A stretch of 64,000 nt of DNA from Eumeta japonica. Taxonomy: Eukaryota; Arthropoda; Insecta; Lepidoptera; Psychidae. The notes under the pieces are model-generated. The model was not told where the DNA came from and ran no database searches. It saw nothing but the letters and a program-made list of their open reading frames with translations. The stretch covers positions 372,001 through 436,000 of the forward strand of contig BGZK01000279.1 of assembly GCA_005406025.1 (NCBI GenBank), in the 5' to 3' direction. Both the position numbers and the translations under genes were made by a program. Of the stretch, positions 23,371-34,009 are shown piece after piece; within the stretch, counting starts at the first letter, position 1; every line of letters begins with the position of its first letter.

Positions 23371-23475
23371 CTATACTATCGTATTATTACAAATTCGAAA
23401 GTGTCTGTCCATCAGTGCGATAGGCTGCTGCGGTTGAAAACCTGAACCGATCGTGATGAAGAATTGGAAAGGCGT
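23371..23475 (+). repeat. Possible retroposon 3' tail
   Basis: ATCTATACTATCGTATTATT, AAATTCGAAAGTGTCTG and ACCTGAACCGATCGTGATGA resemble a very common lepidopteran retroposon tail (CTGAACCGAT...ATGAA). Single diverged copy; from memory. Confidence 0.35.
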
Positions 23476-24425
23476 AACCTGGTAAATAAAATAAACGTGC
23501 AATGTTTTTCGACCTCTCTAATTTATTTTAGAACTTTGTATTCTGTGTAAAGATATTGACATATATTTTTAGATTATTTTATAAAGGATAATTATTAATA
23601 ATTTGCTTTAGAATATCATCTTGTAATGCCTAGTTGAAAATATGACTAGTCAGTGAAGACATATTATATGGGTATTTAGATTGAAACAAAGATCGGAACT
23701 GATCAGCCCTCAATTAGGACACAGGGGAGTGCAAAGACCTAAACTGCTCTAAGTGAAACAAAATCATTGTGAGAGCGCATGACTTAGCAGTGGGCTGATT
23801 AAAAACCCGGTACAAGATTCGAAATTAAAGTGTATCGATACCTTACTTTGAATATAAATTTCTGCTACTTTCCTTTAAATATCACATGCTTATTTATGGT
23901 ATCGTTTACGATAGTGGCCAAAATGCCAAATCTTGTATCCAAAAATGCAAGAAAAAAAATATTTGCAGTTCTTTATGATGTAATTTAAATATAATTTCCA
24001 TTTTCATCCATTTTCCTTTCTGATTTCCTTATGTGCTCGATTTCATAATCAACGATTTGATTGATACCAAATATTTTTGTATTTAATTCCATCATCTGTT
24101 TGTTTGAAAATACCCCAAGATTTCTATATTGTTTCAATAGTACAAAATTCCATTCACCCGCATTCCTAAAAACAGACCTGTGCAAATATACACTTTTTTG
24201 GATTATCAAAAAATATATAAAAACCATCATTATTCTCGTAACCTACGCGCCAATCAAGATTTTAACTAAATATTCTTACATTTATTACGACATTTAACAC
24301 ACGTGACTTATTTTGGTTTGATAAATTTTATGATCATTTTAAAAATATATGATGGACATTAATTAGGCAAACAAATATCGAACAAATGAGATATAATATC
24401 ATACAATTTTCATGAAAAATCTCAA
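23476..24425. other. AT-rich intronic sequence
   Basis: Nothing recognised. Confidence 0.4.
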
Positions 24426-24429
24426 ATAA

Positions 24430-24680
24430 AACGACGAGCTTTGACCGCTCGCTCCATGCCCCGAATAATATCTCTAGTCCTCCGCGCACCGGATAGCGTC
24501 ACCAACGTAGTGGACAAAGATAGTCACCAGCCCTCGACCAGCAGTGGGCAAGCGTGGACGACTAAAGAACCATATCCCACAATCGAATATAAAAAGATTG
24601 TGGGAGCGGTGTTGTTTAAAGTTCACTCAGCGGTGGGATGGTATATAAGAATATCAGCGACCTATCCCTTACGATAGTTC
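24430..24680. other. GC-balanced block of unknown origin, with small hairpin
   Basis: The block has an open plus-strand frame (SMPRIISLVLRAPDSVTN...), but the minus strand is equally open (around CGGGGCATGGAGCGAGCG) and neither has a recognised domain. A 10-bp perfect stem (TCCCACAATC 24575-24584, GATTGTGGGA 24595-24604) lies inside. It may be an old retroelement piece. Confidence 0.3.
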
Positions 24681-25356
24681 AAAAACGTCCACTTCATTTA
24701 CCTTGTTTTACTTAATTTTCTTCATCGTTATTGTGAATCAGTCTTTTTTTTCTGAGAAAGATCTCTTTGATTTTTCTATTTAATATACAATATAATCGCA
24801 ATGCTACTGGATCTTTCTATGTAACTTATAAACCTGATGTATATTATAGAGAATCTATTAATGTTGTCTAGTAAAACTTGAATTTTATTCATAAATTTCA
24901 TTTTTGGAAGGAAGTCCCCAATAGTAAATTTTTTCTTAATTTTTCTATCTGAGCATTTGTTATTTTATATCGGTTCAATTTTAATGATTTCACTAAAAGC
25001 AAACACAAATCAGTTTATTTATAACATAATCACGAAAAACTCCTACGCCTTTAGCAACGCCAGATGAAGACTGACATGCGATTCAAAGGTCGCTGTTTCC
25101 TTTAGAAATGATTTTTATTGTATATTACGTAAACCAAATTTAACATTGCTGAATTGTGAGATATTTATAGTCTACAAAAAGAGCGTGAATGTCAGGCATT
25201 TGACTAAATATTGCTCATTTCTGAGATATTTATAATTCATAGAGAATAGGGAATGCCAGATATTTGGCTTAGTGTTGTTGATTTTTTATGTATTAATAGT
25301 CTACAGATAATAAAAAATATTAGATACTTCCCTTAGCATTACTATATTCTGATATA

Positions 25357-25823
25357 TATTGTATTGTGTGAGGTGTTAATTCGCGGAAATCCATAGTAGA
25401 CGCTTGCCTGCAACATGCATTAACATGCAGCATGCAACCCAGGGTGCAAGGAGCGTTAAAACAACCAACACAACCTCGTTAGGCAGGCCGCTATCATGCC
25501 ATGGTCCTTTTGCAATAGTCCTTTTGAATGACAGCGGTTGTGTTGGTTGTTTTAACGCTCCTTGCACCCCTGGTGGATGTGACTGTAGGCAATTTCCTGA
25601 GGATGTGCCTTGTTGGCATGAAACGTACGTAGAATTTACAATTTAACAGTTAGCGGAATTAGATAACTATAAAAATAAATAACACTTGCTTAGGTGTTCG
25701 ATATCTGTCAATCCTCTGGAATCAATATTCAATCATTTGGATAGAGATTCGTAGTGGAGAGGCAGATTCGAGGGTCAGCGGCGGGTTGCATGCTGCATGT
25801 TAATGCATGTTGCAGGCAAGCGT
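25357..25823. mobile_element. Insertion carrying a broken long palindrome
   Basis: The 15-mer CTATATTCTGATATA occurs just before the block (25342-25356) and again at its end (25824-25838), so it may be a target duplication, although the minisatellite unit itself contains a similar word. The right outer palindrome arm reaches the block's end. On the left, about 40 bp (including GAGGTGTTAATTCGCGG) lie between the direct repeat and the palindrome. It interrupts the 64-65 bp array. Confidence 0.6.
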
Positions 25824-25826
25824 CTA
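25397..25826. repeat. 79-bp palindrome arm whose partner is split in two
   Basis: Left arm 25397-25475 is continuous. Its first 44 bases (TAGACGCTTGCCTGCAAC...) pair 44/44 with 25783-25826. The next bases (25442-25475, GGGTGCAAGGAGCG...) pair 34/34 with 25536-25569. Between the two right-hand pieces sits 213 bp of unrelated sequence (25570-25782). The loop is 25476-25535. An ancestral fold-back with arms of about 78 bp, later interrupted, explains this most simply. The plus-strand frame across 25404-25646 includes a Cys-rich stretch (GCVGCFNAPCTPGGCDC) that is partly the palindrome itself. Confidence 0.92.
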
Positions 25827-26152
25827 TATTCTGATATACTTATAATCTATAGATAATAGAAATTGCCAGGTAGTTAGTTCACTATTATTGAATTTCAAAA
25901 CATTTGTAGTCTATAGTAGTAGTGTATGCCAGTTATTTGCCTTAACATTCCTGAATTCTGATATATTTATAGTTTATAGATAGTAGAAAATGTCAGATAC
26001 TTGCCTTAGCCATGTTAAATTCTAAGACGTTTATAATCTGTAGATCAAAGAGTTTGTCAAACATTTGACTTAACATAGCCTAAATTTAATACTGAAATAC
26101 CTTTTATTTCTACTTTAATAACGAGAGGCCATTTAACTTCTATATGTTACTA

Positions 26153-26242
26153 TATACATTAAAAGCTTGAGGCACTGATATTGTATAATAAATCCGTATA
26201 ACGGATAACAGACATCGTTGCCTCAAGCTCTTTTAACGTATA
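26153..26242. repeat. Inverted repeat with nested loop palindrome
   Basis: TTAAAAGCTTGAGGCA (26159-26174) pairs with TGCCTCAAGCTCTTTTAA (26219-26236) with a 2-nt bulge, and ATATAC / GTATAT extends the stem. The loop of about 44 nt holds its own stem TCCGT-ATA-ACGGA. Possible MITE remnant or structured RNA. Confidence 0.85.
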
Positions 26243-26791
26243 TATATATATATTACATTTTGAAAAGATCTGTATTTATATATGTCCCTAGAACTTATTT
26301 ACCTACATACGCTTGTATTATGGTGATGAATTATCAGGAGAGAGGTAATTCTAAACCTAGAATAATAAATCAAATGTCACTTATATTTATTTTTTAATTT
26401 TGTTTCACGAATTTTTCAAATAAAAGCTAGTTAAAAGAAAACGATTTTACTTTTAATTTCTCTCAAAAAGGCCTATTTTGAGGGATTTTGTGTATAAACT
26501 AAATATTGATATTTCTTTAAGTTTAGTGTAAGTGTAGCCTTAAGCTTAACCAATTTGTTGAAAATATTCTGTGCACAAAATTAAGAAAAATTTACTAAAT
26601 TAAATAGGCAAAAATTATAAAGTAAAATAAGTGAAAAGAAACTACAAGTAGTTTTCTGAATTTTTGGATCAAATTGTATCAATTTATCAATATAATATTT
26701 TTATTTAAAATAAAAGTTATTTGTTATTTTTTTATTTATGTCTTGTGCTTTCATTTCGTTTTTCATAAGCGACTTATGGTTTGAATTGCCA

Positions 26792-27625
26792 TTTTTAGGA
26801 TTCCGAGTTAAAATATCTAAAACGGAGCCCTATAGTTCGTGTTGACCGTCCGTCTGTCCGTATGTCACAGAGATTTTACTCAAAAACTACAAATTGAATA
26901 TTGATAAAATTTATAGCATATGTGTCTTTTATAAACCGCTACTTAGTTTAGTAGTTAAATAACCAAAATAAATGTTTTTAGGTAGGGCACTCCTTACATG
27001 TAACGGAGGTTGAAAAAAATTTTTTTCAGCCGTTATGTCAGTTCTCTTTAACTTTTTGAATTTTATACTTGGACAGTTCTCTTAGAAACACTTAAAGGTT
27101 TTTAAGTATTTTTTTTGATTAAGTGCTTATTTTCTTAAATTATCGTTCCGAAAGTAACATAAATTGTGTCTCCCACTTTATTTTTTAAATCATGTGTCCA
27201 AAAATATGAAAAAAATTACAAAAGTAACGCTTAACAAATACGCTAAACGAAAATTGAAATCATTCAATTATAGATTTTGAACATGATCAGATATATCGCT
27301 TTTGAGTTACTGCCGAAAAACTGCGCTTCTCAACAAAAGGTCGTAAGTGCCGTCAAGATGTTTGCGTGACATTATTTTGTGGATGCTTTTTAGTTTACGC
27401 TACTTTTTAAAGCAGCGTAAACTATTTTGATTATTACTTTTAAGTAATAATCAACATACACACTTGTTGGTCTAGTTATAATAAAAAGCTTATATTTATT
27501 CTGTGCGGGAAACAAGGTAAAAAGTGTAACAACGTAGCTTTTTTCATGTGTAGTGCATTTCGTTGTAGTAACTCTTTCGGAACCCTACATTGAGCATGGC
27601 TCGAGATGATCTCGGCCGGTTTTAT
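26792..27625 (-). mobile_element. E-type element, copy 1 (0.83 kb)
   Basis: The plus strand starts at TTTTTAGGATTCCGAGTTAA and ends with CTTTCGGAACCCTACATTGA, then TGATCTCGGCCGGTTTT. Read on the minus strand it begins AAAACCGGCCGAGATCAT and ends with a CGGAATCC word, as E copy 2 does. It shares an internal block with copy 2 (ACTCAAAAACTACAA; TTTATAG; GTTGAAAAAAATTTTTTTCA). No coding capacity. Confidence 0.65.
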
Positions 27626-27805
27626 TTGCCTTCTTTTATACGTGGTTGGTGTCCACTATAAAAACAATTATTATTTTAATAACACCGTCAATTGTGAACC
27701 GATTTCGATTAATGTTCAAAAACTCACGAAATAATGATGGGATCCCAGAGAAATAGAGGCATACCCTCAAATGTTATAGGCACCTGTAGTGTGTTTGAGG
27801 CTGGT

Positions 27806-29870
27806 TTTTAGGGTTCCGAGCCAAAATGGCAAAAACGGTACTCTTATAGTTTCGTCATGTCCCTCCATCCGTCCGTCCGTCTGTATATTACAAATATTTT
27901 ATTCAAAAACTACAAGACATATGATGAAATTTATAGTGCCCTGTATAAGCCGCTATTTTTTTGGTGGTTAAATAACGAAAATAAATATTTCATCACTCCA
28001 TACATTTAACAGAAGTTGAAAAAAATTTTTTTCAGCATACATCAACGAGTGGCATATATTTCGACAGTTCTTTTAAAAACTGTTCAAGATTTCTAAGCAA
28101 TTTTTCTGATTATATGAATAATTTCAGAAATGACGCTCTGAAAGTTAAATAATTCGTTAGTTCGACTCCAACTAAAAATGTGACGATCCTACAATGATTG
28201 CCCGTGAGCAATGAATTCGGGTCCGGAACTGCTTTTCCACTTGCTCCGTACAGAAGTAAAGGAGGCGCGTGGCCGATTTTGACCTAATCCATATGTGAAG
28301 TAGCTAAATGAGTTACAAAGTTAAAATTACTCGATAACCAAAGAAAGTCAAATAAAATAAACATTTAAAAAAATGAAAATAAAATCGTTTTCAAAAATTT
28401 AGTTAAATATTTTTTTAGAGAGACTTCAAAGATAAGTAATCAGTTGTTTTTAGAGTCGGTTCTGGCTAAAGATAAATCACACACAGAATGTGTCTCTTCC
28501 AAGAAGAAAAAAAATCTCTTTTGGACTCAATATTTAACGTTACATATTCATGTTTATACAATACTGTTTTTTTGCCTTGCTTTAGCTAGAACCTATTTCG
28601 AAAATAAATGATTAGTTAGTTATTTTTAAAGTTTGTTTATAAAAAAAGTTAAATTGGTTTTGAAGGCGATTTTTATTATTTTTTACCTCCTCGCTAAGAA
28701 AATTAAAAATTTTCTAAAATTGGGAAGTCATTGATTTTACCCCGTTTTTCGAAAATCGAGTTTTCATCAGATCTCAACGTTTTGAAGCTCTAGGAAGTTT
28801 CCCTGCCTATTTTTACGATGGTGTTCATATATCTGCGTGGGTGCGTGTGTGTGTGTAACCTTATTATAACTTTTGAATCGCTTGACTGATAGAAAGAGAC
28901 GCAATATTCGAAAGGGCTCTACTGAACTTGGACTTCTTGTAAGTTTAAGCTGATTCGAACCAGTAGATTCCGAGAAATTTCAAAATAACCGAAATAAAAA
29001 TTAAAAACGATGTTTTTTAAGAATAACTTTTCGGCTATTCTACCAATCAATTCCATAACGAAATCAGCTCTTGACTTCAAAAATGACGTCAAATGCTGTT
29101 TTGGAAATCAACATCGGTTGATTTGTTCGTGAGATATCGTGAACGAAAAAAATCAAATATATTAAAAAATAAGCATTTTTTTAGAATAATTTAGAAACTT
29201 TACAAGTAATCAATTTTGCTCTTAGTAAATAATTTTTAGGCCTCAAAAAACTGCGTCGATTACTGTCTTGTACATTGAAATCCAACAATGCATTCCAAAC
29301 TTACGGCATTTTAGAAATTTCAAAGAAAAAGTGTTTTTAACATAACTTTGAAATTTTGAGTGAATTTTGAGATTTTTTATCGAGAACTTTCAAATGATCA
29401 TATGGGTCGATTTGAATAATTCATTTATTTAAAACCTCAAAAGATTGAATCAATCACTAATAAACAAATCAGACACGGTTAATTTGTTTGAGAAAAATTA
29501 TTGTCAAATCTTTTTCAAATTTCGTTAAATAAGTTTTTTAAAATAACTTTCGCCTAAGAGAGCTAAAAAAACGACGTTAAATGCCATAAAACAACTTAAA
29601 ATCGAACAATTTGTGTAAAAAATTACCTTGTTTAATGGATACCAGACTTTTGAGCTTGAAAAACTCAAAATAACATATAAACCGTATTTTTTTAACTCGA
29701 AGAGCTCAAAGACGTTCCGACAAACTACGTTAATATAGCGGTTATGGTTTAAATTAGTGGGAAGTCGCAGGGATGGCCTTTAGGGTCAACCGTTTTCCAT
29801 TTTTTTTTTTCTTAAATAATGTTTTCAATGAGCATGGTCCGACGTGCTCTTGGCCGGTCTCTCTTTTTTC
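27806..29870 (-). mobile_element. E-type element, copy 2 (2.06 kb) with nested insert
   Basis: The left end TTTTTAGGGTTCCGAGCC and right end GAGCATGGTCCGACGTGC, then TCTTGGCCGGTCT, match copy 1. The first 220 bp are collinear with copy 1. The middle (about 28440-29760) is unlike copy 1 and looks like a second, internally repetitive element: runs such as TTTGAATCGCTTGACTGATA and several AACTTT-rich paragraphs of 150-200 bp. So this copy probably received a nested insertion or is a longer variant. Confidence 0.6.
28440..29760. repeat. Nested, internally repetitive block
   Basis: Contains TTTACGATGGTGTTCATATA followed by GTGCGTGTGTGTGTGTAACC and TTTTGAATCGCTTG, a combination I remember from common lepidopteran non-coding elements. 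Downstream sequence repeats loosely (AAAAATAACTTT-type openings with TCAAATGC or TTAAATGCC words near 29095 and 29580). No reading frame of note. Confidence 0.4.
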
Positions 29871-29959
29871 AGCATACACAATTTGCAGCTACCGAAAAGT
29901 TATCCTGCTTCAACGGATAAAACACGTATCACACGAATTAATCTCGTCGAATGCTTAAT

Positions 29960-30180
29960 ATTTACCGCAATCTCATGTCGGTGATATGCAGTTTAAGTTT
30001 CCGAAACGCTCCCTTCAATTCGTACCCTTCAAGGTGACCCGGGTCAAAGGCTGCGGCGCTGACACGCCACGCTCAAATTACCGGCTACAAACGTCCGATC
30101 TGATTACGCGGACGTATCCGCCGCCGGCGCCGGCCCCGGACAAATTGTAGCTATTTGTCGAAGAGAAAGTACCGCGGTTT
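29960..30180. promoter_or_regulatory. GC/CpG-rich island
   Basis: A sharp GC-rich block (TCCGCCGCCGGCGCCGGCCC near 30118-30137, GGTGACCCGGGTCAAAGG near 30032) in AT-rich intron. No open frame with a domain. A conserved regulatory element is possible. Confidence 0.3.
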
Positions 30181-30633
30181 TTATTGCACGTATATGTGTA
30201 TATACGTATATGCGGTAGGTGGCCAAGAAATATATATGTATGTCGTAGTTGGGCTAAGAGTAAGTGGCACGTGAAGCATCCGGCCTCCGTGCTTAGTCTC
30301 GCAAATGAGGGTTCGCATTCGATTCGAAATTGGATTACGAAAGTAGAATAGAATAGTAGAATCCAAGCTCAAAAAAACAAGAGAAGTAGTAGAGAGTGAA
30401 ACATAGAAAAGAGTAGACGTGGGCAGATGCTCAAGTGCACAGACTTCGATAGTGATAAAAAAGTGGATTGTTATAAGTAATGCGATAGTAAGACTATACT
30501 GAAATTCGTAAGAAGAGATATTAAAGAACCGTTTAATAAATATTGGTCTTATAGTTATTCTTTTTATTGAAATAATTATTGGATTCCTGGACTTCATTAA
30601 AGATCCAGAAGGATACTCCCCAGAGCCACGCTC

Positions 30634-30634
<1 letters not shown>
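30181..30634. other. Unclassified intronic sequence
   Basis: The long minus-strand open frame here depends on the (CA)n and (TA)n tracts and has no domain. Nothing else was recognised. Confidence 0.4.

Positions 30635-30710
<76 letters not shown>
30635..30710. repeat. (AC)n then (AT)n microsatellite
   Basis: About 64 bp of AC repeats with a single CCC interruption (near 30666-30668), then about 11 bp of AT repeats. Confidence 0.98.
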
Positions 30711-30758
30711 TATTTATTAGTAATTTGCACATATATATATGCAAATTACTAATAAATA
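30711..30758. repeat. 19-bp-arm perfect hairpin
   Basis: TATTTATTAGTAATTTGCA (30711-30729) pairs perfectly with TGCAAATTACTAATAAATA (30740-30758). The loop is CATATATATA. It directly follows the (AC)n(AT)n microsatellite. Confidence 0.95.
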
Positions 30759-30829
30759 GTTTGTTGTATGATCGAATTTCACTTAAGAGCACACAATAAA
30801 TGTATATCTTTAAATGGCATATACGTATA

Positions 30830-31180
30830 ATAATAATATAAACTCGCTCCTATGTCCCAGAAGGGTAGGCAGAGACTATAGATTTCCAAATTGTGCGATC
30901 TTAGCATATCTCTCTTCTCTCACTGACAGCCATCAATCTTTTCACGCAAGCTCGTCAGTTTCGGGTGCTTCAAATTTGGCCCATTTTGACATTCGCTCTA
31001 TAGATTTGTTCTGTCAGTCTCCTTTCATTGATCCTTTCCAGATGACCCAAGTACCGCCACATACCTCATCCTAGTCACTACATCTCCCTTCAAATCACAC
31101 CGCTCTTTGACATCACTGTTTAAGGTGATGCTATTTGTGTGACACGTCTGGTGTATTTGCATACATTTTCTATTTTCTCA
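30830..31180 (-). pseudogene. LINE 3'-terminal coding fragment (B family)
   Basis: On the minus strand, broken frames give the C-terminal end of a retroelement ORF: a YLGHLERINERRLTEQIY-like stretch (about 31010-31060), then MAVSERREICxxRTIWKSIVSA (about 30860-30930) and the B signature in the last 80 bp. LGHxxRM...RL...Y motifs are common at the end of insect LINE proteins. The short B copies at 2.6, 20.5 and 35.0 kb are truncated to this last part. The plus-strand frame here is a shadow. Confidence 0.6.
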
Positions 31181-31181
31181 T

Positions 31182-31248
31182 TCTAGGAATAATTTATACA
31201 AAAAGTAAATACTGTATATATTTACTTTTTGAATAATTTATTCCTAGA
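31182..31248. repeat. 30-nt-arm hairpin beside the LINE fragment
   Basis: 31182-31211 (TCTAGGAATAATTTAT...) pairs with 31219-31248 (...ATTTATTCCTAGA) with two mismatches in 30 and a 7-nt loop. It lies at the 5' side of the truncated minus-strand LINE. Confidence 0.92.
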
Positions 31249-31249
31249 G

Positions 31250-32065
31250 ACGCTGACTGCGTCTTTTTACAAATAGACATATATTTATTTAATTTTTGGA
31301 CCAGTTGTAGCTAAATAATGTAACAGTGAAAAATAAAATCCAGATAAAATATATAAATATTGTTGTACTTGTAACTTTATGTAAACAAACGAGACAATTT
31401 AAAACATAGACTAGAAGGATAAAATTGTACTTTTGTGTTACTTGTTACTTTTATACTTTAAACACGTTAACCCTTAAAAGCGCCATTTAAACTCTATTTT
31501 AACATGCATAATATCATTGCCATTTTTTTTATTAAATCGGTTATGTTAAAGAATATTTGGTAAAATTTAATCTACACAGATCGAAAGTCCTTTATGAGTA
31601 AACACAAATTCACATTTCGATTATTATCCTCAATATATTATTTTCGAAAAAACCTGTAATTTTACAATAATATATAACTTAGTATAAAAAAACAATTACT
31701 GTTAGGAAATCATTAAGCCACTGGCCTAGAAATTATAAAAAAAATATTTATAAAATTTTTAGAGGTAGGGTTTTTCAGGTATCAAAACCTGAAATATTTC
31801 ATTGCTTCTAGCGTCAAATGAAATATTCAAACAAATCAAATAAATGAAATATTTTTCAATCGGTAACGCTTTTTTTAGCAAGTTGTAAAAAATTGAATGT
31901 AAAGTGTACCTAAAGATTATTTTTTTTTATTTTATCTTTTTATTATTGGACAGCGCCACATTTTAAAACTATGAAAATCTAAATCTATACTGTAAAGCCT
32001 CAACCGGACTTCTTATTTCTACTCCAATAAATGTAATAATGAAATTGGGGATCTTTCTTTCTTCT
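31250..32065. other. AT-rich intronic sequence
   Basis: Nothing recognised. Confidence 0.4.
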
Positions 32066-32069
32066 TTTC

Positions 32070-32510
32070 TGAAATGACCAAGTGTCAATTGGACTCTCAT
32101 GCAAAGTGTTCCGTACTAATATAAAATATTGAAACCTTTATATACTTTTGAAAAATAGTTAATAAAAAACAAGAACTTAAAACTAAATAAAATCTTTTCT
32201 TGTATGGGGATCCTGTTTAATTTTTAACTTTCTTTTATTTCTATTAATTGTTTTTATAGCGACTATATTAATGCACACTCTGTGAACATTTCAAGCGATT
32301 ATAAAAACAAGTTTCTCGAATGAAGACCATTTTAATTTTTATTATTTGTTGATATAGCGGCAATAGAAATATATACCCTTTGTGAAAATTTCAACTGTTC
32401 ACATATTCCGGTTCTCGAGATGCAGTCCGCTGATAGACAGACGGACAGATAGATGCTTAGTGGTAAGGTTCCATTGACACCCTTTGGGTACGGAACCTTA
32501 AAAAAGGCAT
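32070..32510 (+). mobile_element. D-type element, copy 2 (0.44 kb)
   Basis: Starts with a degenerate D head (ACCAAGTGTCAATTGGACTC, GTGTTCCGTAC) and ends GACAGACGGACAGATAG...GGGTACGGAACCTTAAAAAA. The middle holds two copies of the TTTAATTTTTA..TT...TTATAGCG(A/G)C block seen in copy 1. Non-coding. The frame at 32453-32647 is incidental. Confidence 0.6.
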
Positions 32511-32985
32511 TAAAAGTATTTTTAATATGGGTCCCGATTTTAATTTTGTCATTATTACTAGTCTATCTATACACTTCATTAAAAACATTTGCCTCATCAA
32601 TAAAATACTTTTTGCTCCCAAATGTCGACAAAAAGATAATTTTATAAAAATAAAGCTATTTTTGTATTTCTTATTGGCAAGGACTGTATTTACATTTAAT
32701 TAATATCTCTAAAACGACGAAAAATAATTTTGGAAATGCATTTTGCATGTTTTCAATTTAATCTTCTCAAGGTATATACATTTCACAATTTTATATTCTG
32801 CCTTCGTTTAAATCCACACGGACAGAGTCCAAAACAAACACCAGTACAATAACATGGCAACATTAAAAAAAATATATTTTTTTTTGTCATATGAAAGGGC
32901 AAAATCAATCACATTCAAGGTAAAAGTACGAAAATTGTAATGATCACTGCTGCGTTTGTTTAACTTAGCCTCGCAGCCGAAAACG
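32511..32985. other. AT-rich intronic sequence
   Basis: Nothing recognised. Confidence 0.4.
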
Positions 32986-33275
32986 ACGCTGTCCTTTGGA
33001 AGGCTTGATTGTGCGGGAGCACTCTATTCAACTCGTAGGGCCCTTTTCGACAATCGTGATGCCGTCAGGTGAAAGGCGAAGGGCTATCGTCTTCGCTGGC
33101 AGCACTCGGTACAATGGATTTGCGGCATTCACCACTAACGCTGTACGAATTTTCAGATGGATCCGAGTTCTGCCGTATAGTAAGCACATTGGTGAATGCA
33201 TCACTATTTTTACAGGCTGCGGTCGGTTTAAAGTAGAAATGGACGTTGATTGGCTGCGAGTGAAAATTTAATTTT
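32986..33275. other. GC-balanced block of unknown origin
   Basis: The plus frame 32996-33271 is open for 91 codons (its start MEGLIVREHSIQL) and the minus strand is also partly open. No domain is recognised in either. It could be the relic of a mobile element ORF. I do not assign a gene. Confidence 0.25.
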
Positions 33276-34005
33276 GTCTTAAATTGTGAAAGAGAAATAT
33301 TTTCTTTTTATCACTAATTTTTGGAACACCTCGAAATTAATAAGTTTCGGCGTTTCTTTAAGTAATTAGGATTTCTTTTATAAATTAGCAGTTTGACGAA
33401 AACTATGTCGTATTATAATTGTAACTGTTCCATAATTTGTTTTCATTAGAATTAGTTCAGTGTTTATAACTCGATTTGATATATAGTCTCGTAAAAAGAA
33501 ATAGATTTAAAAGTATATATCAATTTTGAATACTTTCAATATCGTTAAATACTACACGAGCGTTAATAATATTTAACGACACGAGACTGACTTGTCATCT
33601 GTCAAAAGGACCCATCTAAATTTTTTTCTTTTAATCAAAAGTATGCCGCTATTTATTCCTAACGAGAGAAACGCGTTGGAAACCATTAGGAGTAAACAGA
33701 ATTTATCTCCAGGAATGTTATAACGAGTGAGTCGACTCTTGTTTAGTATTGATTTCTACAAGAGTTTTTTTAAAGGGCTGGTAAGATACGAAATTTCGTC
33801 CGATGAAATGTTTTTTGAAACTTCCCACACGAGTTGACTTACTGTCGTGATGTGTTCACAGTTCTAATGTTATTTCTTTTTTGACACTTGTTTTCGGTTG
33901 ACACCTAATATACTAATAGCAAATTTATTACTTATTTGAACCTACAAAAGAAGTAGATGTTACAAAATAAGTAGATATATATTTTACTATAGCATAGTCG
34001 AAGGA
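33276..34005. other. AT-rich intronic sequence
   Basis: Nothing recognised. Confidence 0.4.
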
Positions 34006-34009
34006 ATAA

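Larger units (their letters stand above)
25137..26095 (+). repeat. 64-65 bp diverged minisatellite, interrupted
   Basis: Units follow the pattern AACATTNCTGAATTCTGA, GATATTTATAGTCTA, TAGATAATAGAAAATG, CCAGATATTTGCCTT. Equivalent positions fall at 25171, 25236 and 25300, and again near 25846, 25911, 25973 and 26037, so the period is 64-65 bp. Seven to eight diverged units are seen. The array is split by an insertion at about 25357-25823. Confidence 0.8.

Noticed and set aside
30181..30792. Longest open frame in the window (203 codons, minus)
   Set aside because: It depends on (AC)n read as CVCVCV and (AT)n, has no domain, and its N-terminal part is a hairpin.
32996..33271. 91-codon plus frame as a host gene
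   Set aside because: No domain, both strands open, no splice context; kept only as a block of unknown origin.
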